Source: Salinicoccus sediminis
GTDB taxonomy: Bacteria > Bacillota > Bacilli > Staphylococcales > Salinicoccaceae
Reading direction: 5' to 3'
DNA: 64,000 bases
Assembly (NCBI RefSeq): GCF_000986795.1
Contig: NZ_LAYZ01000001.1
Location: 372,001 to 436,000, forward strand
The notes beneath the pieces are model-generated. The model did no database searches, had not been told where the DNA came from, and was given only the letters and a program-made list of their open reading frames with translations. The position numbers were made by a program, and so were the translations under genes. Shown here one piece after another: positions 8,563-17,536 of this stretch (the stretch's first letter is position 1; the number at the start of each line of letters is the position of its first letter).

Positions 8563-9101
8563 AAATCTGGAAATGGCTGTTCATCATCCTTCTCGCAGTC
8601 AACATCATTGCCGTCGCCGGTCTGATCTATCTCCTATCTGGCAGCTACGAAGCTCCCGGGGAGCAGGATAATTATTCCGGCGGAAATTCGGGTATGGAAA
8701 TACAGATGACGAATGATGCTGTGGAATCGCTGATCATGGAGAGTATTGATGATGACAGCCTGTCACTCGACATCAGCGAATCGGGCATCAGTCTCAGTTC
8801 CCGGAACAATGTTTACGGAATCAGTGTGGATGCCTCATTTCAGCTTGAGCCGGTGGCAACAGGTGATACAATAGTATTTGAAGTGTCGGATATAGATATA
8901 GCAAATATCCCGCTTCCGCAGGATGCCCTTTATTCGATCATCCGTTCCCAAAGCGATCTGCCGGCAGGCATTTCGTTTTCCGACGATGAACGTGCGCTGG
9001 TCATCGATACGGCTCTTTTTGATGAGGCCGCCGGCCTTGATGTGAGAGTCGATTCAATTGATTACCAGAACGATGAATGGTATTTTTCAATGGAAAGATA
9101 A
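8559..9101 (+). CDS. YpmS-like membrane-anchored protein (DUF2140)
   Basis: Protein of 180 residues with one N-terminal membrane segment (about 5-27), then an extracellular domain rich in Ser, Asp and Glu. The order thyA-dfrA-this gene and the fold pattern (SIDDDSLSLDISESGISLS, then alternating beta strands) fit the DUF2140/YpmS family, whose function is unknown. The start overlaps the dfrA stop as ATGA. The acidic exterior suits a salt-tolerant organism. Family assignment is from context and general pattern, so moderate. Confidence 0.65.
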   Translation: MKIWKWLFIILLAVNIIAVAGLIYLLSGSYEAPGEQDNYSGGNSGMEIQMTNDAVESLIMESIDDDSLSLDISESGISLSSRNNVYGISVDASFQLEPVATGDTIVFEVSDIDIANIPLPQDALYSIIRSQSDLPAGISFSDDERALVIDTALFDEAAGLDVRVDSIDYQNDEWYFSMER

Positions 9102-9118
9102 TAGATGAGGTGATTTAT

Positions 9119-9640
9119 TTGTCAACAGCAACATTGGCAGGAGGGTGCTTCTGGTGTCTCGTGAAACCATTCGACCAGTTCGAAGGTGTGAACAGCGTGG
9201 TTTCAGGCTACTCGAATGGACACGTCGAAAATCCTACCTATCAGGAAGTAACGAGTGGATCCACAGGACACGTAGAGGCGGTTCAGATCGATTTTGACGA
9301 ATCCATTATGTCCTATAAAGAACTGCTCGGCATTTTCTTCCAGACTTTCGATCCTACTGATAACACAGGACAATTTGGTGACAGAGGTCCAAGTTACGAG
9401 CCGGCTGTCTTCTATCATGATGAAGCGCAGAAAGAAACAGCCGAAGAGGTCATCAGAGAACTGGACGAGCAGAAGATTTTCTCAAAACCGATCAACACGC
9501 CGGTTCTGCCGTACAGGAACTTCTACCGTGCCGAAGATGAACATCAGGATTTCTACCAGACGAACAGCGGCCATTACAATGCCTATTATAAAGGTTCAGG
9601 AAGGAAAGCATTCGTAGAAAACCATTGGGGAGTGAATTGA
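9119..9640 (+). CDS. msrA: Peptide methionine-S-sulfoxide reductase MsrA
   Basis: Repairs the S form of methionine sulfoxide in proteins with thioredoxin as reductant. The active-site motif is GGCFWC close to the N-terminus; GHVEAVQIDFD and FYRAEDEHQDFY are also typical. I chose TTG at 9119 (173 residues, MSTATLAGGCFWC), since GAGGTGA lies five bases upstream. An earlier ATG at 9077 lies inside the previous gene and would add unrelated residues. msrB follows three bases after the stop, so both stereoisomers are handled by one operon. Confidence 0.95.
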   Translation: MSTATLAGGCFWCLVKPFDQFEGVNSVVSGYSNGHVENPTYQEVTSGSTGHVEAVQIDFDESIMSYKELLGIFFQTFDPTDNTGQFGDRGPSYEPAVFYHDEAQKETAEEVIRELDEQKIFSKPINTPVLPYRNFYRAEDEHQDFYQTNSGHYNAYYKGSGRKAFVENHWGVN

Positions 9641-9643
9641 TAT

Positions 9644-10069
9644 ATGACAATGAAAAAAGATATTGATGAACTGTCAGCAGCCGAATTCAGCGTCATGAAG
9701 GAAAATGGAACGGAACCCCCTTTCCAGAATGAATACTGGGATCATTATGAAGACGGACTGTACGTGGACAAGATAAGCGGAAAACCGCTGTTTACCTCCC
9801 GGGATAAATTCGCATCCGACTGTGGATGGCCGAGCTTTGCCAAATCCGTCTCCGAGGACGTATCGGAACACTTCGATGATTCATTCGGCATGAGACGTAC
9901 AGAGGTGAGGAGCGAAACTTCCGACAGCCATCTCGGTCATGTGTTCCCGGATGGTCCGAAAGAACTGGGAGGACTCCGCTACTGCATCAACTCCGCGGCG
10001 CTCACATTCATTCCTAAAGATCAGATGGAAGAAAAAGGTTATGCAGAATATCTTCGTTTATTCGACTGA
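9644..10069 (+). CDS. msrB: Peptide methionine-R-sulfoxide reductase MsrB
   Basis: Reduces the R form of methionine sulfoxide. 141 residues with SDCGWPSF, the [10 protein letters not shown] loop and the catalytic cysteine in RYCINSAAL. The two CxxC pairs that bind zinc in many MsrB proteins are absent ([11 protein letters not shown] in place of a Cys pair), as in the staphylococcal type. It follows msrA after three bases; GGGGAG lies about 15 bases upstream of the ATG, so an ATG six bases later is also possible. Confidence 0.94.
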   Translation: MTMKKDIDELSAAEFSVMKENGTEPPFQNEYWDHYEDGLYVDKISGKPLFTSRDKFASDCGWPSFAKSVSEDVSEHFDDSFGMRRTEVRSETSDSHLGHVFPDGPKELGGLRYCINSAALTFIPKDQMEEKGYAEYLRLFD

Positions 10070-10114
10070 CAATAGGTTATTATATAAAGAAGATGAAGAC
10101 AGGAGATGAAGCAG

Positions 10115-10618
10115 ATGTTCAAAAATCTATTCGGTAAGAAAGAAAAAGATGTAGACAAAAACCTGGAGATTAAAAGTCCCATGAACGGCTCCTATGTACC
10201 GCTTGAAGATATTCCGGACCCCGTTTTCGCAGAAAAAATGATGGGTGAGGGCTTCGGCATCGATCCTTCTGACGGCGAGGTGGTCGCACCAGTCGATGGT
10301 GTGATCATGCAGGTGTTCCCTACGAACCACGCTGTCGGCATCAAGACTGACAACGGGGCGGAAGTGCTGATCCACATCGGTCTTGAGACAGTGGCCATGG
10401 AAGGCAAGGGGTTTGAGGGCTTCGTTTCTGAAGGGGACAGGATAGAAGTCGGGGACAAGCTCGTCACCTTCGATATCGATCTTGTAAAGGAAGAGGCGAA
10501 CAGTACCATTTCACCGGTCATCATCACGAATAGTGATGAACTTGCGTCATTCGACATCCAGTCCGTGTCGGATACTGTAAAAGGGGAAACAGTTGTAGTC
10601 AAAACAGCTGTCAAATAA
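10115..10618 (+). CDS. crr: Glucose-type PTS enzyme IIA
   Basis: Soluble IIA(Glc) component that passes phosphate from HPr to sugar-specific IIB/IIC proteins. The phosphorylated histidine is His87 in VLIHIGLET, with its partner His72 in PTNHAVG; IPDPVFAEKMMGEGFGI is a family signature. I start it at ATG 10115 (167 residues, MFKNLFGKK) because AGGAG lies nine bases upstream and directly abuts the earlier ATG at 10106. The stop overlaps the next start by one base (TAATG). No membrane IIBC partner is nearby. Confidence 0.93.
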   Translation: MFKNLFGKKEKDVDKNLEIKSPMNGSYVPLEDIPDPVFAEKMMGEGFGIDPSDGEVVAPVDGVIMQVFPTNHAVGIKTDNGAEVLIHIGLETVAMEGKGFEGFVSEGDRIEVGDKLVTFDIDLVKEEANSTISPVIITNSDELASFDIQSVSDTVKGETVVVKTAVK

Positions 10619-10839
10619 TGAAAAACTATTCCTACTATCACTATATCAAGACGCGGCGGGGTGAGGATTCCGATATCGGGCGCCTCGCCGCCCTGATATT
10701 TGAAGACACCATGTTTCCACGTGATGCCTGTGACTATTCGGAAGTTTCAGATTATCTGGAACGAAATCCCTACGCAGACATGCCACTCTCTGTTTATGAC
10801 GAATCCTTTGAGGATTACCGGAATTGGCTGCAGCACTGA
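10618..10839 (+). CDS. YozE SAM-like fold family protein
   Basis: A 73-residue acidic protein with the pattern of the YozE/UPF0346 family (YYHYIKTRRGE, LAALIFEDTMFPRD, YLERNPYADMPLSVYDESFE, YRNWL). These are small helical sterile-alpha-motif-like proteins of unknown function, common in Bacillales. It starts one base inside the crr stop codon and so is probably translated with crr. Confidence 0.82.
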   Translation: MKNYSYYHYIKTRRGEDSDIGRLAALIFEDTMFPRDACDYSEVSDYLERNPYADMPLSVYDESFEDYRNWLQH

Positions 10840-10869
10840 ACAATTTTTAAAATTAAAGGAGAACAAGAA

Positions 10870-11583
10870 ATGAGTATTCACATCAATGCAAAACAAGGCG
10901 ACATCGCAGACACTATACTGCTTCCAGGAGATCCGCTCAGGGCAAAGTACATTGCCGAAACTTTCCTGGATGATGTAGTATGCTACAACGAAGTCCGCAA
11001 TATGCTCGGATTTACAGGTTACTACAAAGGAAAACGCATCTCTGTACAGGGCACCGGCATGGGCGTACCTTCCATTTCCATCTATATCCATGAACTCATG
11101 GAGGAATACGGCGTCAAAAATCTGATCCGCGTCGGTACATGCGGAGCGATCCAGAAAGATGTAAAGGTTCGCGATGTAATTTTGGCACAAAGTGCTTCAA
11201 GTGACTCGTATCAGAACAGAAAACTGTTCAAAAACATCGAATACGCCCCGACTTCCGATTTTGAACTCCTTCTGTCGAGCTACAACGAAGCGAAAAAGAA
11301 AGGCATGCAGATCAAAGTCGGCAACGTCTTCACCGCAGACTCCTTCTATGATGAAAATGGAAATATCGAACAGCTTGCCGAGTACGGCGTCCTTGCGCTG
11401 GAAATGGAATCCAGCGCGCTGTTCACCATCAGCAAGAAATTCGATGCACGCGCCCTGTCCATCCTGACAGTCTCCGATCATGTACTGACTGGGGAAGCGA
11501 CATCAAGCGAAGAGCGCCAGACGACATTCAATGAAATGATCGAAGTGGCACTCGATGCTGCAGTACCATTCATAGAAGCATAA
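10870..11583 (+). CDS. deoD: Purine-nucleoside phosphorylase DeoD
   Basis: Cleaves purine (deoxy)ribonucleosides with phosphate to free base and (deoxy)ribose-1-phosphate; hexameric type. 237 residues: [45 protein letters not shown] (nucleoside binding) and TVSDH with the catalytic aspartate. AAAGGAG precedes the ATG by nine bases. It has its own terminator downstream. Confidence 0.96.
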   Translation: MSIHINAKQGDIADTILLPGDPLRAKYIAETFLDDVVCYNEVRNMLGFTGYYKGKRISVQGTGMGVPSISIYIHELMEEYGVKNLIRVGTCGAIQKDVKVRDVILAQSASSDSYQNRKLFKNIEYAPTSDFELLLSSYNEAKKKGMQIKVGNVFTADSFYDENGNIEQLAEYGVLALEMESSALFTISKKFDARALSILTVSDHVLTGEATSSEERQTTFNEMIEVALDAAVPFIEA

Positions 11584-11599
11584 CAAGCCAGCCGGCTGG

Positions 11600-11636
11600 G
11601 AGCAGGAAGGTATGTGCCTTTCTGTTCTTTTTCTTT
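11600..11636 (+). terminator. Intrinsic terminator after deoD
   Basis: AGCAGGAAGG and CCTTTCTGTT pair with one G-U, with a six-base loop followed by a T-rich tail. Confidence 0.75.
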
Positions 11637-11699
11637 AAATTCAATACATAAACTGTTAAACTATTATGTAATTATTCAAGTAGAAATTAGGTGTGAATT

Positions 11700-13370
11700 T
11701 TGAACGAGGACCAAAAGGATAAAAAATCAGTTGAAGGCGGCGGCCGCCGCATAAGTATAAACCTATTCTGGTTCATCATAATCATGCTGACGGCTGTAAT
11801 CGCTACAGCTGTGGTGACGGCGCTGAGCCTTGAAGCAGGCTCGGAAAAAGCCGTCAACGTGGGCACGGATACAAGGAGTGAATTCGCCAAGCTGTATAAT
11901 GTATACGATACTATCACATCGGAATACTATACTGATGTAGACAGGAATGCACTTATAGAATCTTCGATTGAGGGGATGGTCGAAGGACTGGATGATCCAT
12001 ACAGCGAATACATGAACAAAGATGAGACGGCTGAATTCCAGGAATCCGTCACCGGTGATTTTGAAGGCATCGGTGCCGAAGTGATGCAGGAAGGCAGCAA
12101 GATCATCATTACATCCCCGATGAAAGGTTCGCCGGCTGAAGAAGCAGGTCTCGAACCCGGAGACCAGATTGTCGGTGTGGACGGTGAATCCACAGAAGGG
12201 ATGACCACTCATGAGGCAGTACAGCTCATCCGCGGCGAAAAAGGGACGGATGTCGTCCTGTCCATCGTCCGGGGCGAAGGCGAGCCGATGGATATTACCG
12301 TGACACGGGACACCATCCATATTGAAAGTGTGACTTATGAAGTGATTGATGATGTGGCCCATATCAGCGTCAACAGGTTCCAGGAGGGAACGACCAAGGA
12401 GTTCGAAGACAGTCTGAACCGGGCCGCTGAGGAGGAAGTTGAAGACGTGATCATAGACTTCCGCTACAATCCGGGCGGCCTGCTTGATGAAGCCGTTTCA
12501 ATGATCAGCCAGTTTGTTGAAAAAGGGCAGACGGCGCTCTATCTCGAAGATAACTCAGGTGAGCGCACCGAAATCGTGACCGAGAATGAAGCCAACCCAT
12601 CCACTGAGGATATGAATGTGTATATACTGATCAATGAAGGGTCCGCAAGCGCTTCAGAAGTATTCACCGGAGCGATGAATGACCTGAACGAGGATGTCAC
12701 CATTGCCGGAACCCGTTCATTCGGCAAGGGAGTAGTGCAGCGCACACAGGAATTCGGTGATAATTCAATGCTCAAGTACACCAACACCAAATGGCTGACA
12801 CCGGAGGGCAACTGGATCCATGAAGAGGGCATCACACCGGATATAGAGCTGGTCAATCCGGATTACTACCGCGTGGATATGCTCAGTGAAGAGGAAGTTT
12901 ATGCCGAAGGACAGACCAATGAGACAGTGACTTCCATCAAAGTCGCACTGGATACCCTCGGATATGAAATCAGTGATTTCAATACGACATTCACACCTGA
13001 ACTTACAACCGCAGTCATGAACTTCCAGAGCGAGCAGGGGCTGGAGCAGACGGGAGATGTGACAGGCGAAACGTCAACTGCCCTGATGAGCGAACTCAGA
13101 CAGTACATCAATGAAAATGACGCACAGCTCAGCTATTTGATCGATTATATCAATGGCGAATACTCTGAAGAGGAAATCGAGCAGCGTGCATCCGAAAATG
13201 CGGAACATATCGAAATAGAACGTCCAGAACCTGAAGAGGACGGAGAAGGTCAGTCCGAAGAATCCTCTGAAGAATCTGCAGAAGAGGGATCCACCGAAGA
13301 AGATTCCAGCCCGTCTGAAGGACAGGACGCTCCGGAGGAGGAATCCTCCGAAGAGCAGGATGCAGAATAA
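11700..13370 (+). CDS. ctpA: Carboxy-terminal processing protease CtpA
   Basis: Membrane-anchored S41 serine protease of 556 residues. Order: cytoplasmic N-terminus, one membrane segment (about 22-45), PDZ domain (about 120-205), S41 catalytic domain with nucleophile Ser317 in EGSASASE and general base Lys343 in SFGKGVVQ, a peptidoglycan-binding-like domain (about 405-465), and a C-terminal tail of about 55 residues made almost only of Glu, Ser and Asp. TTG start, with AGGTG six bases upstream. The family processes exported proteins at the wall. The acidic tail is unusual and may reflect life in salt. Confidence 0.92.
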   Translation: MNEDQKDKKSVEGGGRRISINLFWFIIIMLTAVIATAVVTALSLEAGSEKAVNVGTDTRSEFAKLYNVYDTITSEYYTDVDRNALIESSIEGMVEGLDDPYSEYMNKDETAEFQESVTGDFEGIGAEVMQEGSKIIITSPMKGSPAEEAGLEPGDQIVGVDGESTEGMTTHEAVQLIRGEKGTDVVLSIVRGEGEPMDITVTRDTIHIESVTYEVIDDVAHISVNRFQEGTTKEFEDSLNRAAEEEVEDVIIDFRYNPGGLLDEAVSMISQFVEKGQTALYLEDNSGERTEIVTENEANPSTEDMNVYILINEGSASASEVFTGAMNDLNEDVTIAGTRSFGKGVVQRTQEFGDNSMLKYTNTKWLTPEGNWIHEEGITPDIELVNPDYYRVDMLSEEEVYAEGQTNETVTSIKVALDTLGYEISDFNTTFTPELTTAVMNFQSEQGLEQTGDVTGETSTALMSELRQYINENDAQLSYLIDYINGEYSEEEIEQRASENAEHIEIERPEPEEDGEGQSEESSEESAEEGSTEEDSSPSEGQDAPEEESSEEQDAE

Positions 13371-13375
13371 AGTCA

Positions 13376-13406
13376 GAGCCGCATGAACTTATGTTTATGC
13401 GGCTTT
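13376..13406 (+). terminator. Intrinsic terminator after ctpA
   Basis: AGCCGCAT and ATGCGGCT pair around a 10-base loop, followed by TTTAT. Confidence 0.7.
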
Positions 13407-13467
13407 ATATTGTGCAATCCAGGCAAATGGTTTAAAGTATTTAGCATAATGGAGTATGGAGGATATT

Positions 13468-14544
13468 ATGGATTCAAAAAAAAGGAAAGTCGTGCTTACA
13501 GGCGGCGGCACCGTGGGGCATGTGATGCTCAATAAGCTTCTGATTCCGGGCCTTTTCAATCGGGATGTCGAACCGGTGTACATTGGTTCAAAAAAAGGAA
13601 TCGAAAAAGAGATAATAAGTGCCACTTCAATCAAATACTTCAACATCTCAAGCGGGAAGCTGAGACGTTATATTTCCATTGAAAATGGCAAAGATCTCTT
13701 CAAAGTGATAAAAGGCGTCTTTGATGCCAGGAAGATCCTGAAAAGGGAAAAACCTGAGTTTGTCTTTTCAAAGGGAGGATTCGTCAGTGTGCCGGTCGTA
13801 CTGGCAGCCAGATCATTGAATATTCCGGTCTATATACACGAGTCGGATATCACTCCCGGTCTGGCAAATAAAATTGCAAGCAAATTTGCAACTAAGATAT
13901 TCGTCACTTTCAAGAAAACACTGGATTACCTGCCGGCGGACAAATCGGAATACCTGGGGCCGGTGATCAGGGATGAACTCAGGAGGGGATATTCCCGTAT
14001 CGGATACGAAATGACTGGGTTCAATCCGGAAAAACCGATCATGCTGATCATGGGTGGATCGCTCGGTTCAAAAGCCATCAACCAGTTTGTAAGGGATAAC
14101 CTTGATACATTGCTTGAGGAATGGCAGATCATCCACCTGTGCGGCAGAGGGAACCATGCCGCCTCTCTTGAGAGGGAAGGCTACAGGCAATATGAATTTG
14201 TCAAAAGGGAACTGCCCCATCTGATAAAAATATCGGATCTTGTCGTCGGACGCAGTGGATCGAATGCGATATATGAGTTCCTCCTCAATGAAAAACCGAT
14301 GATTCTCATACCTCTGCCTTTGTCTCAGAGCAGAGGAGATCAGGTGGAAAATGCTGAATACTTCAAGGAAAAAGGATATGCGGAAGTGATCCAGGAGTCT
14401 GAGCTGGACCTTGCACATTTCAATCAAAGTGCCGCCAGGATTGAAAACAACAGGAGTGAGATCATCGCAAGAATGAAAGGTTTTGAAGGAGGATTCAAGC
14501 CTGAAAACCTTGTCGACAGACTGCTCAGCAAGGAGGACAAATAG
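13468..14544 (+). CDS. murG: MurG, lipid II synthase
   Basis: Transfers N-acetylglucosamine from UDP-GlcNAc to lipid I, giving lipid II on the inner face of the membrane. Motifs: TGGGTVGHV near the N-terminus, SKGGFVSVPVV, HESDITPGLANK, MGGSLGSKAIN and SRGDQVENA. The ATG at 13468 follows GGAGGA; an ATG twelve bases earlier overlaps that site. As in S. aureus, murG lies apart from the dcw cluster. It overlaps the PAP2 gene by one base (TAGTG). Confidence 0.95.
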   Translation: MDSKKRKVVLTGGGTVGHVMLNKLLIPGLFNRDVEPVYIGSKKGIEKEIISATSIKYFNISSGKLRRYISIENGKDLFKVIKGVFDARKILKREKPEFVFSKGGFVSVPVVLAARSLNIPVYIHESDITPGLANKIASKFATKIFVTFKKTLDYLPADKSEYLGPVIRDELRRGYSRIGYEMTGFNPEKPIMLIMGGSLGSKAINQFVRDNLDTLLEEWQIIHLCGRGNHAASLEREGYRQYEFVKRELPHLIKISDLVVGRSGSNAIYEFLLNEKPMILIPLPLSQSRGDQVENAEYFKEKGYAEVIQESELDLAHFNQSAARIENNRSEIIARMKGFEGGFKPENLVDRLLSKEDK

Positions 14545-15170
14545 TGAGCCGCACAAAAAAAATGTCTTTATTTCTCGTATTCACGCTTATTTTCGGCGTG
14601 ATTGCCTATTTCCATGAATCCAGGGTAGGCAAATGGATCGATACCGAGGTATATGAATTCATCTATGCCTCCGAGAGCTTCATCACTACGGCTCTGATGC
14701 TTGGATTCACGCAGGTGGGGGAGGTCCTGTCTATGGTGATCCTGTCACTCATCATGATCACCATACTGATGCTGTACAAACTCAAATTCCATACACTCTT
14801 CCTGATAGTTGCGATGCTGGCAAGCAGTATTCTGATACCGGTAACCAAAAATTCCTTCGACAGGGAGAGACCGTCCCTGTTGAGACTCATTGATATTACC
14901 GGATTCAGTTTTCCGAGTGGACATGCGATGGGATCGACAATATTCTTCGGCTCACTCGGTATTATCGTCAAAAACAGCGGCATGAGAAGCAAAGGACTGC
15001 TGTACGCATTGTGTGCTTTCTTCATACTCATGATTTCGTCTTCAAGAGTGTACCTGGGCGTCCATTATCCAACAGATGTCATTGCGGGGATTGTAGCCGG
15101 AACGATGGTTGTACTCGTTGCAACAATGATTTTTCATAAAAAGCTTGACACCCGGAGGATAACTGGTTAG
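14544..15170 (+). CDS. pgpB: PAP2-family membrane phosphatase
   Basis: Integral membrane protein of 208 residues with about six hydrophobic segments and the three acid-phosphatase motifs KNSFDRERP, PSGHA and SRVYLGVHYPTD. Members dephosphorylate undecaprenyl pyrophosphate, phosphatidylglycerol phosphate or similar lipids. GTG start after AAGGAGG, overlapping the murG stop by one base. Coupling to murG suits a role in recycling the undecaprenyl carrier (inference). The substrate cannot be decided, so the pgpB symbol is by analogy with the S. aureus gene at this location. Confidence 0.85.
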   Translation: MSRTKKMSLFLVFTLIFGVIAYFHESRVGKWIDTEVYEFIYASESFITTALMLGFTQVGEVLSMVILSLIMITILMLYKLKFHTLFLIVAMLASSILIPVTKNSFDRERPSLLRLIDITGFSFPSGHAMGSTIFFGSLGIIVKNSGMRSKGLLYALCAFFILMISSSRVYLGVHYPTDVIAGIVAGTMVVLVATMIFHKKLDTRRITG

Positions 15171-15178
15171 AATGTAAT

Positions 15179-15193
15179 TGAAAATGATTATCA
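15179..15193 (+). promoter_or_regulatory. Fur box
   Basis: TGAAAATGATTATCA differs at one position from the core TGATAATNATTATCA bound by the iron repressor Fur. It lies a few bases after the PAP2 stop and before a short unit ending in a terminator, so it most likely controls the small RNA described next. Confidence 0.75.
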
Positions 15194-15199
15194 ATGAGA

Positions 15200-15297
15200 A
15201 TGAATAAGCCCCCCTTATTTAAAAAGATCATTTTCAAACCAGAGGAATATATCCAACACACATAGGCAGCGTCCAAAAATTGGGCGCTGCTTTTTTA
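15200..15297 (+). ncRNA. isrR: Candidate IsrR-like iron-sparing small RNA
   Basis: Between the PAP2 gene and arlR lies a stretch without coding capacity, preceded by a Fur box and ending in a strong terminator (GCAGCGTCC and GGGCGCTGC, then T6, at 15267-15296). Its 5' part folds as AATAAG-CCCCC-CTTATT (15203-15219), exposing a C-rich loop able to pair with Shine-Dalgarno sequences. In S. aureus the Fur-repressed RNA IsrR lies, to my recollection, between arlR and pgpB and uses C-rich loops to silence iron-using enzymes. The unit here is shorter, near 95 nt. The 5' end is estimated; no clear -10 box was assigned. Confidence 0.65.
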
Positions 15298-15335
15298 TTA
15301 TTGTTTAGATGCATGACAGAGCATTCTTTCACACG

Positions 15336-15364
15336 TTTAACTTTTTTCATAATACATTTAAAAT
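15336..15364 (+). promoter_or_regulatory. Promoter of arlRS
   Basis: TTTAAC at 15336-15341 and TAAAAT at 15359-15364 with 17-bp spacing. Confidence 0.6.
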
Positions 15365-15400
15365 GATATGATATGAAAAACAGAAGATAGGAAGATGAAT

Positions 15401-16075
15401 ATGAAACATATTTTGGTAGTGGAGGATGAAATCAACCTTTCAAGGTTCATAGAGCTTGAACTTATCCATGAAGGATATGAGGTGACCCTCTCTGAAAATG
15501 GCACTGATGGTCTTGATCAGGCACTCGGGAATGATTATGATTGCATCCTGCTCGATCTGATGCTGCCTGAGCTGAACGGCCTTGAAGTCTGCCGGAGAAT
15601 CCGGAAAGTCAAAGACGTGCCCATCATCATAATAACAGCCAAAGGGGAGACATACGACAAGGTTGTCGGCCTTGATTACGGCGCGGATGACTACATCGTC
15701 AAGCCTTTTGAAATTGAGGAGCTGCTGGCAAGAATCCGTGTGATAATGAGACGTTCCCAAAACATGGAGGAAAAGCAGGAAGTGCTGGAACTCCACGGCA
15801 TCTCAATCGATACTTCAGCCTACCGGGTGACAATCGAAGGGGACGATATCGAACTCACCAAGACGGAGTATGAGCTTCTTCACCTGCTGGTTAAAAATGC
15901 CGGCATCGTCCTGCAGCGGGAGACCATACTTGACCATGTATGGGGGTATGAAAGTGAAGTGGAGACGAATGTTGTGGACGTGTACATCAGATATTTGCGC
16001 AACAAGCTGAAACCTTTCAATAAACATAAATACATCGAAACTGTACGCGGTGTGGGATATGTGATCCGCCCATGA
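15401..16075 (+). CDS. arlR: Response regulator ArlR
   Basis: OmpR-type DNA-binding response regulator. Receiver domain with acidic pocket VEDE, phospho-acceptor Asp52 in LLDLMLP, and Lys in IVKPF; C-terminal winged helix with [13 protein letters not shown] and [12 protein letters not shown]. The sequence follows S. aureus ArlR closely, including [23 protein letters not shown] 15401 has AGGAAG at a proper distance, while ATG 15395 abuts it. ArlRS controls adhesion, agglutination and virulence genes in S. aureus. The stop overlaps arlS by ATGA. Confidence 0.94.
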   Translation: MKHILVVEDEINLSRFIELELIHEGYEVTLSENGTDGLDQALGNDYDCILLDLMLPELNGLEVCRRIRKVKDVPIIIITAKGETYDKVVGLDYGADDYIVKPFEIEELLARIRVIMRRSQNMEEKQEVLELHGISIDTSAYRVTIEGDDIELTKTEYELLHLLVKNAGIVLQRETILDHVWGYESEVETNVVDVYIRYLRNKLKPFNKHKYIETVRGVGYVIRP

Positions 16076-17430
16076 ACAGAAACTCATTAAAGTACAGATG
16101 GCTCAGGCTGTCGACATTGATAATTACAATCACATACCTCATATTCAGCTCACTGCTCATCTATTTCACGAGTGTCTATTTGAAGGACCAGGAGGATCGT
16201 TCACTCAAGAGGAGCCTGGAAGAGCTGGAATCATTGTATGAATCGCAGCCGATAAATACAATCGGACAGAATGAAATTTATTCGAGCCTCTATGACAGGC
16301 AGAAGATGATCCTCTATACACAGGGCGGAGATGTGGTTTACAGCGCGACCACAGGGGTGCCGATGGATCTTGAGAGCGAATTCGAACCGGTCTATGAGCA
16401 GGAAATTTCGCAGATGGAGACAGGCGACAGCAGCTATCTGATCGGCAGGGTAAACATCGATTCACAATACTGGAACGGTTATCTGTCGGTCATCCATCCT
16501 CTGGATTCCTATAATTCCGTCATCAGGATGATGATGTTCATCGCCATCATCGTCGGTTTCCTGTCAATATTATTCACTTCCATAATCAGTTATTTCTTCT
16601 CCACCCAGATGGTCAAACCGATCAGAAGCATTGCGAACCAGCTGAAACGGATTGAATCGGAAGGCTTCTCGGAACGTCTGAAGCTTAAAACGAATACGGA
16701 AGAGACTGATTACATGGTGGATTCATTCAACCATATGATGGACACGCTTGAGGAATCCTACAACCAGCAGAAACAGTTTGTCGAAGATGCCTCGCATGAA
16801 CTCAGGACGCCCCTGCAGATCATACAGGGTCACCTGAAACTGATTAGCAGATGGGGGAAACATAAGCCGGAGGTGCTTGATGAATCGCTTGATATTTCCA
16901 TCGATGAGCTGAAACGCATCAACAAGCTTGTAGAAGAATTGCTGCTTCTGACCAAAAATGACGGCAAAATGAACGAGAACAGGGAGGAGATCGATATCAA
17001 CCAGGAAGTGAGGAGCCGTGTAAATTCCATGCAGAAGGTCCATCCGGATTATACATTCTCACTGGATCTCGATCCATCACCGATCAAGTTCATGATCAAT
17101 TCCTACCATGTGGAACAGATGCTCATCATCTTCCTCGACAATGCCATAAAATACGATACACAGAATAAACACATCATAGTGACCACCGAGAAAAAAGAGG
17201 ACTATTTCGACATCTCCATCATGGATCACGGCATAGGGATACCGGATGGGGAAATAGAAGCAATCTTCAACAGGTTCTACAGAGTGGACAAATCGAGAAG
17301 CAGACAGCAGGGCGGCAACGGGCTCGGGCTGTCAATCGCAAAAAAATTAATCGAGAACTATAAGGGAAACGTATGGCTCGAGAGCGCTGAGGGTAAATTT
17401 ACAAAGGTCACGATAAGATTCCCGATATAA
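16072..17430 (+). CDS. arlS: Sensor histidine kinase ArlS
   Basis: Membrane kinase partner of ArlR, 452 residues. Two membrane segments (about 12-35 and 150-175) flank an extracellular sensor domain. These are followed by a HAMP linker, the phospho-acceptor helix with [18 protein letters not shown], and an ATPase domain with N box ([10 protein letters not shown]), G1 (DHGIGIPDG) and G2 ([12 protein letters not shown]). The ATGA overlap with arlR shows a two-gene operon. Confidence 0.94.
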   Translation: MNRNSLKYRWLRLSTLIITITYLIFSSLLIYFTSVYLKDQEDRSLKRSLEELESLYESQPINTIGQNEIYSSLYDRQKMILYTQGGDVVYSATTGVPMDLESEFEPVYEQEISQMETGDSSYLIGRVNIDSQYWNGYLSVIHPLDSYNSVIRMMMFIAIIVGFLSILFTSIISYFFSTQMVKPIRSIANQLKRIESEGFSERLKLKTNTEETDYMVDSFNHMMDTLEESYNQQKQFVEDASHELRTPLQIIQGHLKLISRWGKHKPEVLDESLDISIDELKRINKLVEELLLLTKNDGKMNENREEIDINQEVRSRVNSMQKVHPDYTFSLDLDPSPIKFMINSYHVEQMLIIFLDNAIKYDTQNKHIIVTTEKKEDYFDISIMDHGIGIPDGEIEAIFNRFYRVDKSRSRQQGGNGLGLSIAKKLIENYKGNVWLESAEGKFTKVTIRFPI

Positions 17431-17465
17431 TTGATGTTATTGTTCTTTTTACACCTATAATTCGC

Positions 17466-17494
17466 TTTAAAACGGTATGTCTTAATGCTAGAAT
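17466..17494 (+). promoter_or_regulatory. Promoter of odhAB
   Basis: TTTAAA at 17466-17471 and TAGAAT at 17489-17494, separated by 17 bp, about 40 bp before the odhA start. Confidence 0.55.
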
Positions 17495-17536
17495 AGTATG
17501 TGTAAAAGTTAAAAAGATTCTAAAGAGGGTGGCAAA

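Noticed and set aside
13205-13370. Tandem DNA repeat at the end of ctpA
   Set aside because: The Glu/Ser-rich region is codon-level low complexity without a fixed repeat unit.
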